This document shows, in pieces, positions 34,516 to 45,577 of a stretch of DNA of 64,000 nt; position 1 is the stretch's first letter, and each line of letters opens with the position of its first letter. The translations under genes were made by a program, and so were the position numbers. The notes under the pieces were generated by a model that did no database searches, was not told the origin of the DNA, and was given only the letters and a program-made list of their open reading frames with translations. This stretch comes from Epiperipatus broadwayi (lineage: Eukaryota; Onychophora; Udeonychophora; Euonychophora; Peripatidae): contig JAQFVV010012416.1 in the NCBI GenBank assembly GCA_028023455.1, positions 1,977,767 through 2,041,766 on the forward strand, read 5' to 3'.

Positions 34516-36353
34516 ACACCCCTTGAGTCTGAACCACCCCTGAGAGCCAGTGAACAAAAATTTTGACTTTCAACTGAGTTTGCATGGAATCGGTAAGGAG
34601 TTCTCTTATGGTTTTCAGACCATTCGATCCTCCATCTTTTTTTGATTTAAATGAGGTATTACTTTTTTTTTCTATGATAAAACTTGGATTTTTTATGAAA
34701 GTTTTGTAAAATAGAATTTTTAATGTTTTTATTTTCCTTTTGTGTTTTAGATTTAATGTCTGTAAATCATGTTTCACAGTGGATTGCTTTAGTTTTACAG
34801 CGTCAAAATTACGTTTATCTATGGAGGGGCTTTTATAAGCCCTCTTTCTAGAATCTTATTTTTCCAAAAAAAATAAATCAGAAGGAAAGTAAAAAAAATG
34901 GATTATATCAAAAAGACAAAAGGATTAATCACTGTTAGTTTTATTTGCTATCATAATCAGGTTTGATGCCTTCATAAGTGTATTGAAATTTGAATCTGAT
35001 GCTAATATTTAGCAAGGATTCTGTGAGTATTGAATTGGTTTTATTATTTATTTTTTATTATTATTATTGTTTTCAATAATTAAATGTATAAATATATATG
35101 TGATAAAAAACATTTCAATAATATAAAAATGTTAATTTGAATTATTTTTTTGATGTAGTTTTAGAAACTCTTTTTGTATATGCGATAGAATTTGAGATAA
35201 AAACACATTTGAATAATGTAAAAACATTTTTTTGAATTAGTTTAGTGACCTAGTTGTTATTACTTTTTTTATATATAAATATAGACATAATATATATATG
35301 ATAGAATACACATGACTAATATAAAAACTTTTTTTTTAAAATTATTTTTCTAACCTAGTTTTATAACTCTTTATTATATATATATATATACACATACAAA
35401 ACAATATATATGATAGAATTATATATAAATGTAGAAAAGAATATATATACGATAGAATTTGATATATATATATGTAGAATACAATATACATATAAAATAG
35501 AATTTCAGACAATACATTTGAATGATATAAAAACATGCACATCCACCCTCATCACATACCCTCAGCCATCCACTCTCATATTTCATCTCCCGCACACATA
35601 TATAATCAGTACTGAAAATAAATTTGTTTATTTTGATATTTATTGATTTTTTTGTTCATTTTATCTTGGAGAAATTTGTGTTTAATATTTATTTTTTGAG
35701 TACATTATATTTACATGAAAAGAATACACATTTTAGGGCACACACCATTTTCACTAATATAATATAATAAAAGTAATATAATATAATATCCTATACATTA
35801 CATTACAATTTACTAAAGTCCTCAATATCTTGTAAATTATTCCTGTTATTTTTTCCCCACTAAGAACCAAATATATTTTCAACAGATACCTCCATGCAAG
35901 GAAGCCCAAACAATTCTGGCATATACTCTGTTGCAAAAGTAGTACATCTGGGCCAGCTAGTAAAAATGGAAATTACCAATCTCACTGTTTTTGTAATTTT
36001 TGCATAAAAAAATTACCTCAGGTAAGACATTATATATAATTTCTGTCAGCATTTTGAGATGCATGTGACGAAGCTGTCTATAAATTGTAATTTTAAGTTA
36101 TAACCTTTCAAAATTGGTAATTTGTGAACCAATGTAAAAATAAATATGTTTAAAAATGTAAAAAGAATACCCTTTTTTAATTATTTTTTTTGTAATGACT
36201 ATTTTATCAGCTTTATTACATTCTTTCATATTTCCCCTTACTAAAAATGTATATATATATATATTTATTGTAATAAATTAGAAATTTCATTTAAATATAT
36301 ATGTCCTGTAAATTATTTTTAAAATTTAAAATGGCCACTCAGGATTCAAAAAG
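34516..36353 (+). mobile_element. piggyBac-like array unit 4
   Basis: 1838 bp, complete: CACCCCTTGAGTCTGAACC to GGATTCAAAAAG. It contains the extra ~200-bp microsatellite segment missing from unit 2, the CCATCCACTCTCATATTTC block, the satellite-like internal segment (~35690-35820) and the CAGGTAAGAC donor-like site. Confidence 0.85.
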
Positions 36354-36845
36354 ATGATATAGTAATACATCATAATTTTCTAAAGTTCTCTTTGCATGCT
36401 GCCTCATAAGCTGTTCTTAATGTTTGATATTTATTTGAGTACACTTTTTACTTGAAAAGATTTCATATTTTAGATGACACCCAATTTTTAAATAATATAA
36501 TATAATAATTAATATATTATAATATAGTAAGACATTACAATTTACTAAAGTTCGTTTTGCATACTGTCTCATAAGCAATTCTTATTGTTTGATATTTATT
36601 TGAGTACACTTTTCACTTGGAAAAAATGCATATTTTAGGTCACACCCCATTTTTCAATAATATAATAATAAATATATAATAATATTATGATACATTACAA
36701 TTTACTGAAGTTCTCTTTGCATACTCTCTCACAAGCTGTACTTACTATTTGATATTTATTTGAGTACACTTTTTTACTTAAAAAGAATGCATATTTCAGG
36801 TCACATCCCATTTTTCAATAGTATAATATAATAATTAATATATTG
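36354..36845 (+). repeat. ~160-bp satellite block 5 (3 monomers)
   Basis: 492 bp, three monomers with local variants (GCCTCATAAGC, GTCTCATAAGCAATTC, CTCTCACAAGC). The same variants reappear in block 3's last monomer and block 6. Confidence 0.9.
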
Positions 36846-39679
36846 GACCCCTTGAGTCTGAACCACCCCTGGGAGCACCTGAACAAAAATTTTGATTGCC
36901 AACTGACTTTGCATCGAATCGGTAAGCAGTACACTTACGGTTCTCAGACCATTCAATCCGCCATCTTTTTCCGATGTAAATACGGTATTGCTTTTTTTTT
37001 TTTACAATAAAAATTGGATTTTTTATGAAACTTTTTGTAAAATACAATTTTAATTATTTTATTTTTCTTTTGTTTTTTAGATTTAATGATCATAAATCAT
37101 GTTTCACTCTGGATTGCTTTAGTTTTACTGCTTCAAAATTACGTTTATCTATGGAGGGGCTTTTATAGACCCTATTTCTAGAAACTTATTTTTCCAAAAA
37201 AAAATAAATCAGAAGGAAAGTAAAAAAAATGGATTATATCAAAAAGACAAAAGGATTACTGTTAGTTTTATTTCCTATAATAATCATGTTTGACGCCTTC
37301 AAAACTATATTCAAATTGGAAACTGATGCTAATATTTAGTAATGATTCTGTGAGTATTGAATTGATTTTATTATTTATTATTGTTTTCAATAATTAAATG
37401 TATAAATAAATATTATGTATTTGATAAAATACATTTCAATAATATAAAAATGTTTATTTGAATTATTTTTCTGATGTAGTTTTAGAAACTCTTTTTGTAT
37501 ATGCCATACAATTTGAGATAAAAACACATTTGAATATTGTAAAAACATTTTTTTGAATTAGTTTGGTGACCTAGTTGTTATTACTTTTTTTATATATAAA
37601 TGTAGACATAATATATATATATGATAGAATACATGTGACTAATATAAAAATGTTTTTTTGAATTATTTTTGTAATCTAGTTTTAGAACTCTTTATTATAT
37701 ATATACACATACAAAACAATATATATATGATAGAATTATATATAAATGCAGAAAAGAATATATATACGATAGAATTTGATATATATGTATGAAGAAAACA
37801 ATATACATATAAAATAGAATTTCAGACAATACATTTGAATGATATAAAAACATGCACATCAACCCTCATCATATACCCTCAGCCATCCACTCTCATATTT
37901 CATCTCCCACACACATATATAATCAGTACTGAAAATAAATTTGCTTATTTTGATATTTATTAATTTTTTTTTGTTCTAAAATTTTATCTTAGAGAAATTT
38001 GTGTTTAATATTTATTTCTTGAGTACATTATATTTACTTGAAAATACACATTTTAGGGCAGACACAATTTTTCACTAATATAATATAATAAAAGTAATAT
38101 ACCTGGGTCTCGTTTTACACGATAGATAAGTACCTCAGAAAACATGCACAAACGAAATCGCGCAAAAATAGATGTAATACCTTGAAAAAGGGGGGATACA
38201 GACTGTGTTTTTTCAAAAGTCGTGTAAAAGCAAGGCACCAACGTAAAATTCCGTTAAAATTTGCGCAAAAAAATAAGGAAGTAAAATATAACTAATAAAA
38301 AATTTCAAATTTGAAAAAAATTGATACAAGACAAACTTTTTTTAACTATAATATTTAATTTTATTCAAAATACTATATTTTTATGCATAATTTACAGTAC
38401 AGTAATTTGCATTTTTTTATACACGTTTTAATTATTATTGATATTTGCTGACAAACAGGTTCGTTTTCAAACTGGCAAAAAATCACATTCTTCACATGGG
38501 AAATACAACTAGCCCAAGTTCACTCTCATGTTGTGTTAATTGTTTTCTGGTGATAATGTAATTAGTAATTAATCTTTGAGATGATGATTTTATTAATTGT
38601 TTATGAAGCTCGTGATATCCAGACATACAACCATTTAGCTCTCGTTAAAATTTAAGAGCACATTCGTGATTAGTGTCATTAATAAGAAAATAATTAAAAA
38701 TAAACTTGCAGACACTAAATGATTAATAATTGATTATGTTCTTTTTTAAAAAGCAAAAACAGAATGTGGTTTAAAATGCAAAATTAACACGCACAATGTT
38801 TGAACAAATGTACATTATAATCTTGTAAAATTTAATGTGTGTATACATAAAATGTGTAAATAATGATTTTAATTTCACTATTGCATAAAATCTTACTATT
38901 ATAAAGCACTGAAAATATTGAAATTACTAAGATGAAAGTCGAATTCCAATAATGGGCTATTACTTTCAATATAACATAAGTGCGCGAAATTTATTATTTA
39001 AAGTAAAAGCGCATTGTCGGAGTTCTACTTCCGGTGAAAGTTGAATCGCGTAACTTCAAAATCGTGTTAAATATATCTGCGTAAAGAGACCTGGGTGTAT
39101 ATAATAATAATATAATACACAAACATTACATTACAATTTACTAAAGTCCTCAACATCTTGTAAATTATTCCAGTTACTTTTCCCCCCACTAAAAACCAAA
39201 CATATTTCTAATAGATATCTCCATACAAGGAAGCCCAAACAATTCTAGCATATACTCTGTTGCAAAAATAGTACATCTGGGGCAGCTAGTAAAAAGGGAA
39301 ATTACCAATCTCACTGTGTTTGTAATTTTTGCGTAGAAAAATTACCTCAGGTAAGACATTATATATAATTTTTGTCAGCATTTTGAGATGCATGTGATGA
39401 AGCTGTCTATAAATTGTAATTTTAAGTTATATCTTTCAAAATTGGGAATTTGTGAACGAATGTAAAAATAAATATGTTTAAAAATGTAAAAAAAAATACC
39501 CTTTTTTAATTTTTTTTGTAATGATTATTTTATCAGCTTCATTAGATTCTTTCATATTTGCCCTTACTAAAAATGTATATATATTTATATTTATTGTAAT
39601 AAATTAGAAATTTCATTTAAAATTATATGTCCTGTAATTTATTTTTAAAATTTAAAATGGCCGCTCAGGATTCAGAGAG
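36846..39679 (+). mobile_element. piggyBac-like array unit 5, split by a ~1-kb element
   Basis: Left end ACCCCTTGAGTCTGAACC, right end GGATTCAGAGAG. Once 38102-39097 is removed the unit is about 1.84 kb and collinear with units 4 and 6. The acceptor-like GTTTTTTAG and donor-like CAGGTAAGAC are both intact. Confidence 0.85.
38102..39097. mobile_element. pogo/Tigger-like non-autonomous DNA transposon
   Basis: 996 bp inserted in unit 5. Left end CCTGGGTCTCGTTTTACAC, right end (reverse complement) CACCCAGGTCTCTTTACGC, imperfect TIRs. TATA flanks both sides (38098-38101, 39098-39101), compatible with TA-specific insertion. The TTTTACACGA...GAAATCGCGCAAAA wording near the ends resembles Tigger-type termini. 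No transposase frame is visible, only a 62-residue frame without motifs. The superfamily call is an inference from end sequence alone. Confidence 0.55.
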
Positions 39680-40312
39680 ATAATATAGTAATACATCATA
39701 ATTTACTAAAGTTCTCTTTGCATGCTGCATCGTAAGCTGTTCTTAATGTTTGATATTTATTTGAGTACATTTTTTACTTCAAAAGATTTCATATTTTAGG
39801 TCACAACAAAAAATTGTAAATAATATAATATAATAATTAATTATAAATTTTATTAAACGCTCACTATTATTTCAGTAATAGTTTTAACAAAGCATAGCGT
39901 AAGCATGTGTTTTAAAGACCTACAGAGGTCCCTAGTGACGATTTTTTCAGACGCTCATTGCTAAGGTTTACAGCCTTGTTAAAACTATTATAATAATTAA
40001 TATAATATAGTAACACATTACAATTTACTAAAGTTCGTTTTGCATACTGTCTCATAAGCAATTCTTACCATTTGATATTTATTTGAGTACACTTTTTACT
40101 TGAAAAAAATACATATTTTAGGTCACACCGCATTTTACAATAATATAATAATAAATATATTATAATATAGTAATACATTACAATTTATTAACATTCTCTT
40201 TGCATAGTGTCTCATAAGCTGCTCTTACTGTTTGATATTTATTTGAGTACAATTTTTACTTTAAAAAAATGCATATTTCAGGTCACACCCCATTTTTTAA
40301 TAGTATAATATA
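39680..40312 (+). repeat. ~160-bp satellite block 6 (about 3 monomers, interrupted twice)
   Basis: Satellite with an internal 150-bp insertion (39842-39991). It is cut at 40312 by the 2.9-kb insertion; the last ~29 bp of the block resume at 43229-43257 before unit 6. Confidence 0.85.
39842..39991. mobile_element. 150-bp mini-insertion with 10-bp direct repeats
   Basis: Inserted in a satellite monomer. AATAATTAAT flanks it at 39832-39841 and 39992-40001, although the low-complexity target means 8 bp could be the true duplication. An internal inverted repeat, TAATAGTTTTAACAAAGC (39888) and GCCTTGTTAAAACTATTA, gives it a hairpin-like body. An 8-bp duplication would fit hAT-type MITEs, which is an inference only. 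Confidence 0.6.
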
Positions 40313-40369
40313 GTAATTTCAGATTTTTTTCTTCACTATTAATAATTATGTATGATTTAATATGCTTGA

Positions 40370-41058
40370 CATATATAGTGAAATTAAATTCATAAAACTG
40401 ACACTAATATTTCTTAAAGCTAAGCGCTTTCAGAGCATTCAACTCCATATTCATAGCCTCCAAACCTAATAATTTATGCAAATCTAGGCAACCTCATATT
40501 GTCCATCTCTTTGATATAGAAAAGCAGGTATCTTTCCTCTTTATTGCCTCCTAACACTAATAGAATTATTAACAATTCTAAGGTTAAGATTGACATACAA
40601 TCAACACCACATGTGGTGTACAAAATGACATGCCCTCAGGCTAACTGTGGAGCAGTATACTATGATGAGACCCGAGCCACTATAAACAATAGAGTAGCTC
40701 AACACAAAAACTTATACAAAAGAGTATTAAGCAGAAATGCAGGCAGCTCAGTATTTGTACACCACCCAAAAAAGGTTAATCATGAATTTGAACCTGCATG
40801 TGCTAAAATAATTTCCACTGAAAGAAATGACATCAAAAGGAAGGTGAAGGAAGCATGGTATATAGCAAGAGACTTAAAGGCAATAAACAGGAAGGATACA
40901 TGCTTTTCTATATCAAAGAGATGGACAATATAAATGAGCTTGCATAGATTTGCATAAATTATTACGTTTGGAGGCTATGAATATGGAGTTGAATCTCTGA
41001 AAGCACAGCCTTAAGGAATATTAGTGTAACTTTTATGAATTTAATTTCACTATATACG
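40370..41058 (+). mobile_element. Penelope-like element 3' fragment between 180-bp inverted repeats
   Basis: Arms 40370-40549 and 40879-41058 are inverted copies with ~10% difference (outer end CATATATAGTGAAATTAAATT / its complement). The right arm includes the last ~18 codons of the endonuclease ORF plus 3' UTR, so the left arm is an inverted copy of the element's own 3' end. Inverted LTR-like arrangements of this sort are known for PLEs, whose copies are often 5'-truncated and flanked by partial copies. Confidence 0.75.
40544..40933 (+). pseudogene. GIY-YIG endonuclease domain of a Penelope-like element
   Basis: 129 codons open without interruption. The GIY-like strand is HVVYKMTC (residues ~23-30), then CGAVYYDET (the YIG position reads YYD), TINNRVAQH with the catalytic-type Arg, HPKKVNHEFEPACAKII, and KEAWYIARD with the metal-binding-type Glu. 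This matches the C-terminal nuclease of PLEs, which nicks the target. The start codon position is TTG and falls at the inverted-repeat junction, so the N-terminus is artificial and the RT is missing. Replacement of Gly in YIG by Asp suggests lost activity. Confidence 0.75.
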
Positions 41059-43228
41059 TTGTAACGATATATAAATATGTCGTTACATTAATTTAAAATA
41101 AAAACTTAAAAGTTCGCAAATAAAAGTAAAAAACTAAACGCTAAAATTAAAACATTGTTAAACGTGTATACATTCGCACAGATGTTAAACTTTAAAAATT
41201 TTTTTTTTCATAAGCAAAAAAAAAAAAAGTATTTGAATGTATTTTTTTTAAATAAAAAATACAAGATTGAAATATAAAAATATTTTAATAAAAAAAATAA
41301 CGTAAGTTAAAATAAAAGCAGGTATTAATTAATTCCTGTAATCTATAAAAGGAAATGATTGTTTATTAATTATCTAAAAGCTGTTTAATTAAAAAGTCAG
41401 ATGGAAAGTTAGATAAGAGAAGAAAGAGATTTTAGCTTGACAAATGGAAGCACTAAGCCTTGGCCCGGACCATAACGAAAAAACAGATTAGTGACATTTT
41501 GTTCAGTGAATCCTTGTGGATGATATAAAAAGAAAAAAATATTGAGTTGAAGAGCTTTTTTCAACTTGGTTGGAGAGACGAGCGATAAAGACGCACTTTA
41601 TCGTTCTCTCCCACTTATCTCTGAAATGAAATGACTGATACCATGAACCAGCAAATGCCACCTCCTGAACATTAGATCGATCTTTCAATTAAAGACTCCG
41701 TGGACATTGACACCAGGAACCGGGAGTTCTGCTACCGTAAGCTATAGGAAAGGAACAATTCTTAAAATCAATCAAGAACTTTCGTCAAGTTGAACAAATT
41801 AATAAACAAGCCGACTTATTTAAAATGGACTCTTATCTGACTTTTTGTAAGTTTTAAATCAAATTAATAATGGTTAATTTTATATCTTTCCCGATTGTTA
41901 AAAGAATCATTTCCCTTTTAATATTTTTTATGTGTAGTAATATTTTATTGTAGAAATTATTAAATGCATTACATTTAAGTTGTCTATAGACGCTTGCATG
42001 GATTGTTTATCGGTTAATTAGATTTTGGTTTTCATATTTGATCAAAATATATAGACATTCGATAAATAATGATACCTTACGGTGAGTATCTAAAATGTAT
42101 TTATTCGGATGTCTTTTAAGTTATTGGTGACAACGCAAGTATCTTATGGTGAATACTATTGGGTTACTTATAAGTTTCCCTCTGCGATTGTCGGTATCAA
42201 TAATTTTGTATTTTGATCGTTTATGTTTATTTTGAAATGTTTTTGACTGTGGAATCTGTGTAATCGATCTATACCCAACTTTTTTAAATAAATCTGTGCG
42301 AACGTATATAAATGTTAAAATTAAGTCGGGCGCGAATGGCTATATAGTTTTGTAAAGTTGTATTAAGGGAGGGTAATCTTAGGTTATTCATTTCGTAGTT
42401 GAATTGGTTCAATGGATTGGATATATTTGTGTAATTAGTAAATGTAGTATGAGATCCGCTACAGGCAGGATTATAGATATACGCCACACACCCTCTGTTT
42501 GCCTATGGATGGGTTTGTAAGTCGGCAGAAGACCGCAGTCCATTCTTATGGAGTTTTTAGTTTATTGATCTACTTGCCCACAGATGTCACATTCCTGTTG
42601 GTGGAGAGTCAATGTCTTCTCTATTTCTACTTATTGTTCAGATGTACATTCCTGACAATATAGTATTTTGTGTTGTCGTATCATGCTACATTGAATACAT
42701 GAATGTATCAGATGGATTGGCGCCAGTTGATTGCGAAATTTGTTGCCTAAGGTTAAATCAGGGAAGAATATTTTCCTTTCAAATGCAGACCTATGTAGTC
42801 CATTCATACTCGACCCTCTAAATAAAATATTAAACATTATAGCAAGCTATTTTAAATGTAAAATTAAAAATTAAGATAAAAATCTAAATGTTAAACTTAT
42901 TCCTCGAATTTAGAATGATTTTATATGTGCGTAAATAAATATTTTTCTGTGTTAATTTCTGGCAGTGGCTTTTATTATTTTATTCTTTATATTTAAGATA
43001 TAAGATTTATAGATTTTTATCTCTGCGTCTCCGCTGAGCTAGTGACAATGGGCTAACGATCTAAATATGTAAATAAAGTGGAATCCTAACAGCGCGTATC
43101 TGCCTACTTTATAAATTTTTCTAGGCTCAGATGCCTAGATGGCGCCCTTTGGTAGTGCGGTGCGGTGCGGTGCGATGCGATCTCCCACTTCGTTTGGATC
43201 GTTATAATGTCAAGAGTATTAAATCTTA
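41059..43228. other. Unclassified right part of the 2.9-kb insertion
   Basis: It begins with a 28-bp imperfect palindrome (TGTAACGA...TCGTTACA, 41060-41087). It is less AT-rich than its surroundings, with no domain-bearing frame. GGTGC/GATGC pentamer repeats occur at about 43158-43182. The TGTAACG start and an AATAAA at ~42822 would suit an LTR, but no partner LTR or PBS is convincing. Confidence 0.4.
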
Positions 43229-43257
43229 AATAGTATAATATAATAATTAATATATTA

Positions 43258-45110
43258 GACCCCTTGAGTCTGAACCGCCCCTGTGAGCACCTGAACAAAA
43301 ATTTTGATTGTCAACTGAGTTTACATCGAATCGGTAAGCAGGACAGTTATGGTTCTCAGACCATTTGATCCACAATCCTTTTCCGATGTAAATGAAGTAT
43401 TACTTTTTTTTCTACGATAAAAATTGGATTTTTTATGAAAGTTTTTGTAAAATGCAATTTTAAATTTTTTTATTTTTCTTTTGTTTTTTAGACTTAATGA
43501 TCATAAATCATGTTTCACGCTCGATTGCTTTAGTTTTACAGCTTCAAAATAACGTTTATTTATGCAGGGGCTTTTATAGACCCTCTTTCTAAAAACTTAT
43601 TTTCCCTCCAAAAAAATACATCAGAAAGAAAGTAAAAAAAAAAGGATTATATAAAAAAAAAACAAAAGGATTACTGATAGTTTTATTTACTATAATAATC
43701 ATGTTTGATGTCTTCATAAATGAATTCAAATTTCAAACTGATGCTAACATTTAGGAAGGACTCTGTGAGTATTGAATTAGTTTAATTATTTATTTATTAT
43801 TATTGTTTTCTATAATTAAATGTACATATAAGTAATATATATATATGATAAAATACATTTCAATAATATAACAATGTTTATTTGAATTATTTTTCTGATG
43901 TAGTTTTAGAAACTCTTTTTGTATATAGGATAGAATTTTGAGATAAAAACACATTTGGATAATGTAAAAACATTTTTTTGAATTAGTTTGGTGACCTAGT
44001 TATTATTACTTTTTTTTAATATATAAATGTAGACATAATATATATATATATATATGATAAAATACATGTGACTAATATAAAAATGTTTTTTTTAATTATT
44101 TTTCTAACCTAGGTTTAGAACTGCTTATTATATATATACACATACAAAACAATATATACATATGATAAAATTATATATAAATACAGAAAAGAATATATAT
44201 ACGATAGAATTTGATATATATATATGCAGAAAACAACATACATATAAAATAGAATTTCAGACAATACATTTCAATGAAATAAAAACATGGACATCAACCT
44301 CATCATATACCCTCAGCCAGCCACTCTCATATTTCATCTCCCACACACATACATGATCAGTGCTGAAAATACATTTGTTTATTTTGATATTTATTGATTT
44401 TTTTTGTTCATTTTATTTTGGAGAAATTTGTGTTTAATATTTATTTTTTGAGTACATTATATTTACATGAAAAGAATACACATTTTAGGGCACACACCAT
44501 TTTTCACTAATATAATATAATAAAAGTAATATATAATAATGATAATATAATAAACTATACATTACATTACAATTTACCAAAGTCCTCAACTTCTTGTAAA
44601 TTATCCCTGTTATTATTTTCCCCACTAAAAACCAAACATATTTCTAGCAGATACCTGCATGCAAAGAACCCCAAACAATTTTCGCTTATACTCTGTTGGA
44701 AAAGTAGTACATCTGGGGCAGCTAGTAAAAATGGAAATTACCAATCGCACTGTTTGTGTAATTTTTGCATAGAAAAATTACCTCAGGTAAGACATTATAT
44801 ATAATTTTTTTCAGCATTTTGAGACACGTGATGAAGCTGTCTATAAAATTGTAATTTTAAGTTATACCTTTCAAAATTGGGAATTTGTGAACCAATGTAA
44901 AAATAAATGTTTAAAAATGTAAAAAAAAAAATGCTTTTTTGATTATTTTTTTTGTAATGACTATTTTATCAGCTTTATTACATTCTTTCATATTTGCCCT
45001 TAGTAAAAATGTATATATATATTTATTGTAATAAATTAGAAATTTCATTTAAAATTATATGTCCTGTAATTTTTTTTTAAATTTAAAATGGCCGCTCAGG
45101 ATTCAAAGAG
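43258..45110 (+). mobile_element. piggyBac-like array unit 6
   Basis: 1853 bp, complete and uninterrupted: ACCCCTTGAGTCTGAACC to GGATTCAAAGAG. It contains GTTTTTTAG (~43485), AT microsatellites, CACTCTCATATTTCATCTCCC, a satellite-like internal segment (~44450-44580), GTAGTACATCTGGGGCAGC and CAGGTAAGAC (~44783). This is the best reference copy for the array unit. Confidence 0.87.
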
Positions 45111-45577
45111 ATAATATAGTAATACATCATAATTTACTAAAGTTCTCTTTGCATGCTGTCTCATAAGCTGGTCTTACTGTTTGATATTGATTTGAGTACA
45201 CTTTTTAATTGAAAAGATTGCATATTTTAGATCATACCCCAATTTTCAATAACATAATCATTAATATTATAATATAGTAATACATTACAATTTTCTAATG
45301 TTCTATTTGCATACTGTCTCATAAGCTGTTCTTACTGTTTGATATTTATTTGAGTACAGTTTTTACTTGAAAAGAATGCATATTTTAGGTAATATCCCAT
45401 TTTCAATAATATAATATATAATAATATTGTGAAATATTACAATTTATTAAAGTTCTCTTTGCATACTGTCTCATAAGCTGTTCTTACTGTTTGACATTTG
45501 AGTACACTTTTAACTTGAAAAGAATGCATTTCAGGTCACATCCCATTTTTTAATAATATAATATAATTAATATATTA
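45111..45577 (+). repeat. ~160-bp satellite block 7 (3 monomers)
   Basis: 467 bp; the last monomer has a short deletion (TTTGACATTTGAGTACAC). Confidence 0.88.

Larger units (their letters stand above)
40313..43228 (+). mobile_element. 2.9-kb composite insertion flanked by 14-bp target duplication
   Basis: AATAGTATAATATA occurs at 40299-40312 and again at 43229-43242, exactly bounding DNA unrelated to the satellite. The left third is a Penelope-like GIY-YIG fragment between inverted repeats (40370-41058). The rest (41059-43228) is non-coding with higher GC and unclassified. A 14-bp duplication is typical of retroposition. Whether the two parts entered together or the PLE part came first cannot be told. 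Confidence 0.65.

Noticed and set aside
42612-42837. Overlapping 68-69-residue frames on both strands
   Set aside because: Mutually antisense, no motif, inside an unclassified insertion.
43137-43150. TGGCGCC as a primer-binding site
   Set aside because: Extension (CTTTGGTAG) does not follow a tRNA 3' end and no LTR boundary lies before it.
41059-43228. Solo LTR of a retrotransposon
   Set aside because: TGTAACG start and an AATAAA are suggestive, but no matching CA end with target duplication, no PBS and no partner LTR; left as unclassified.
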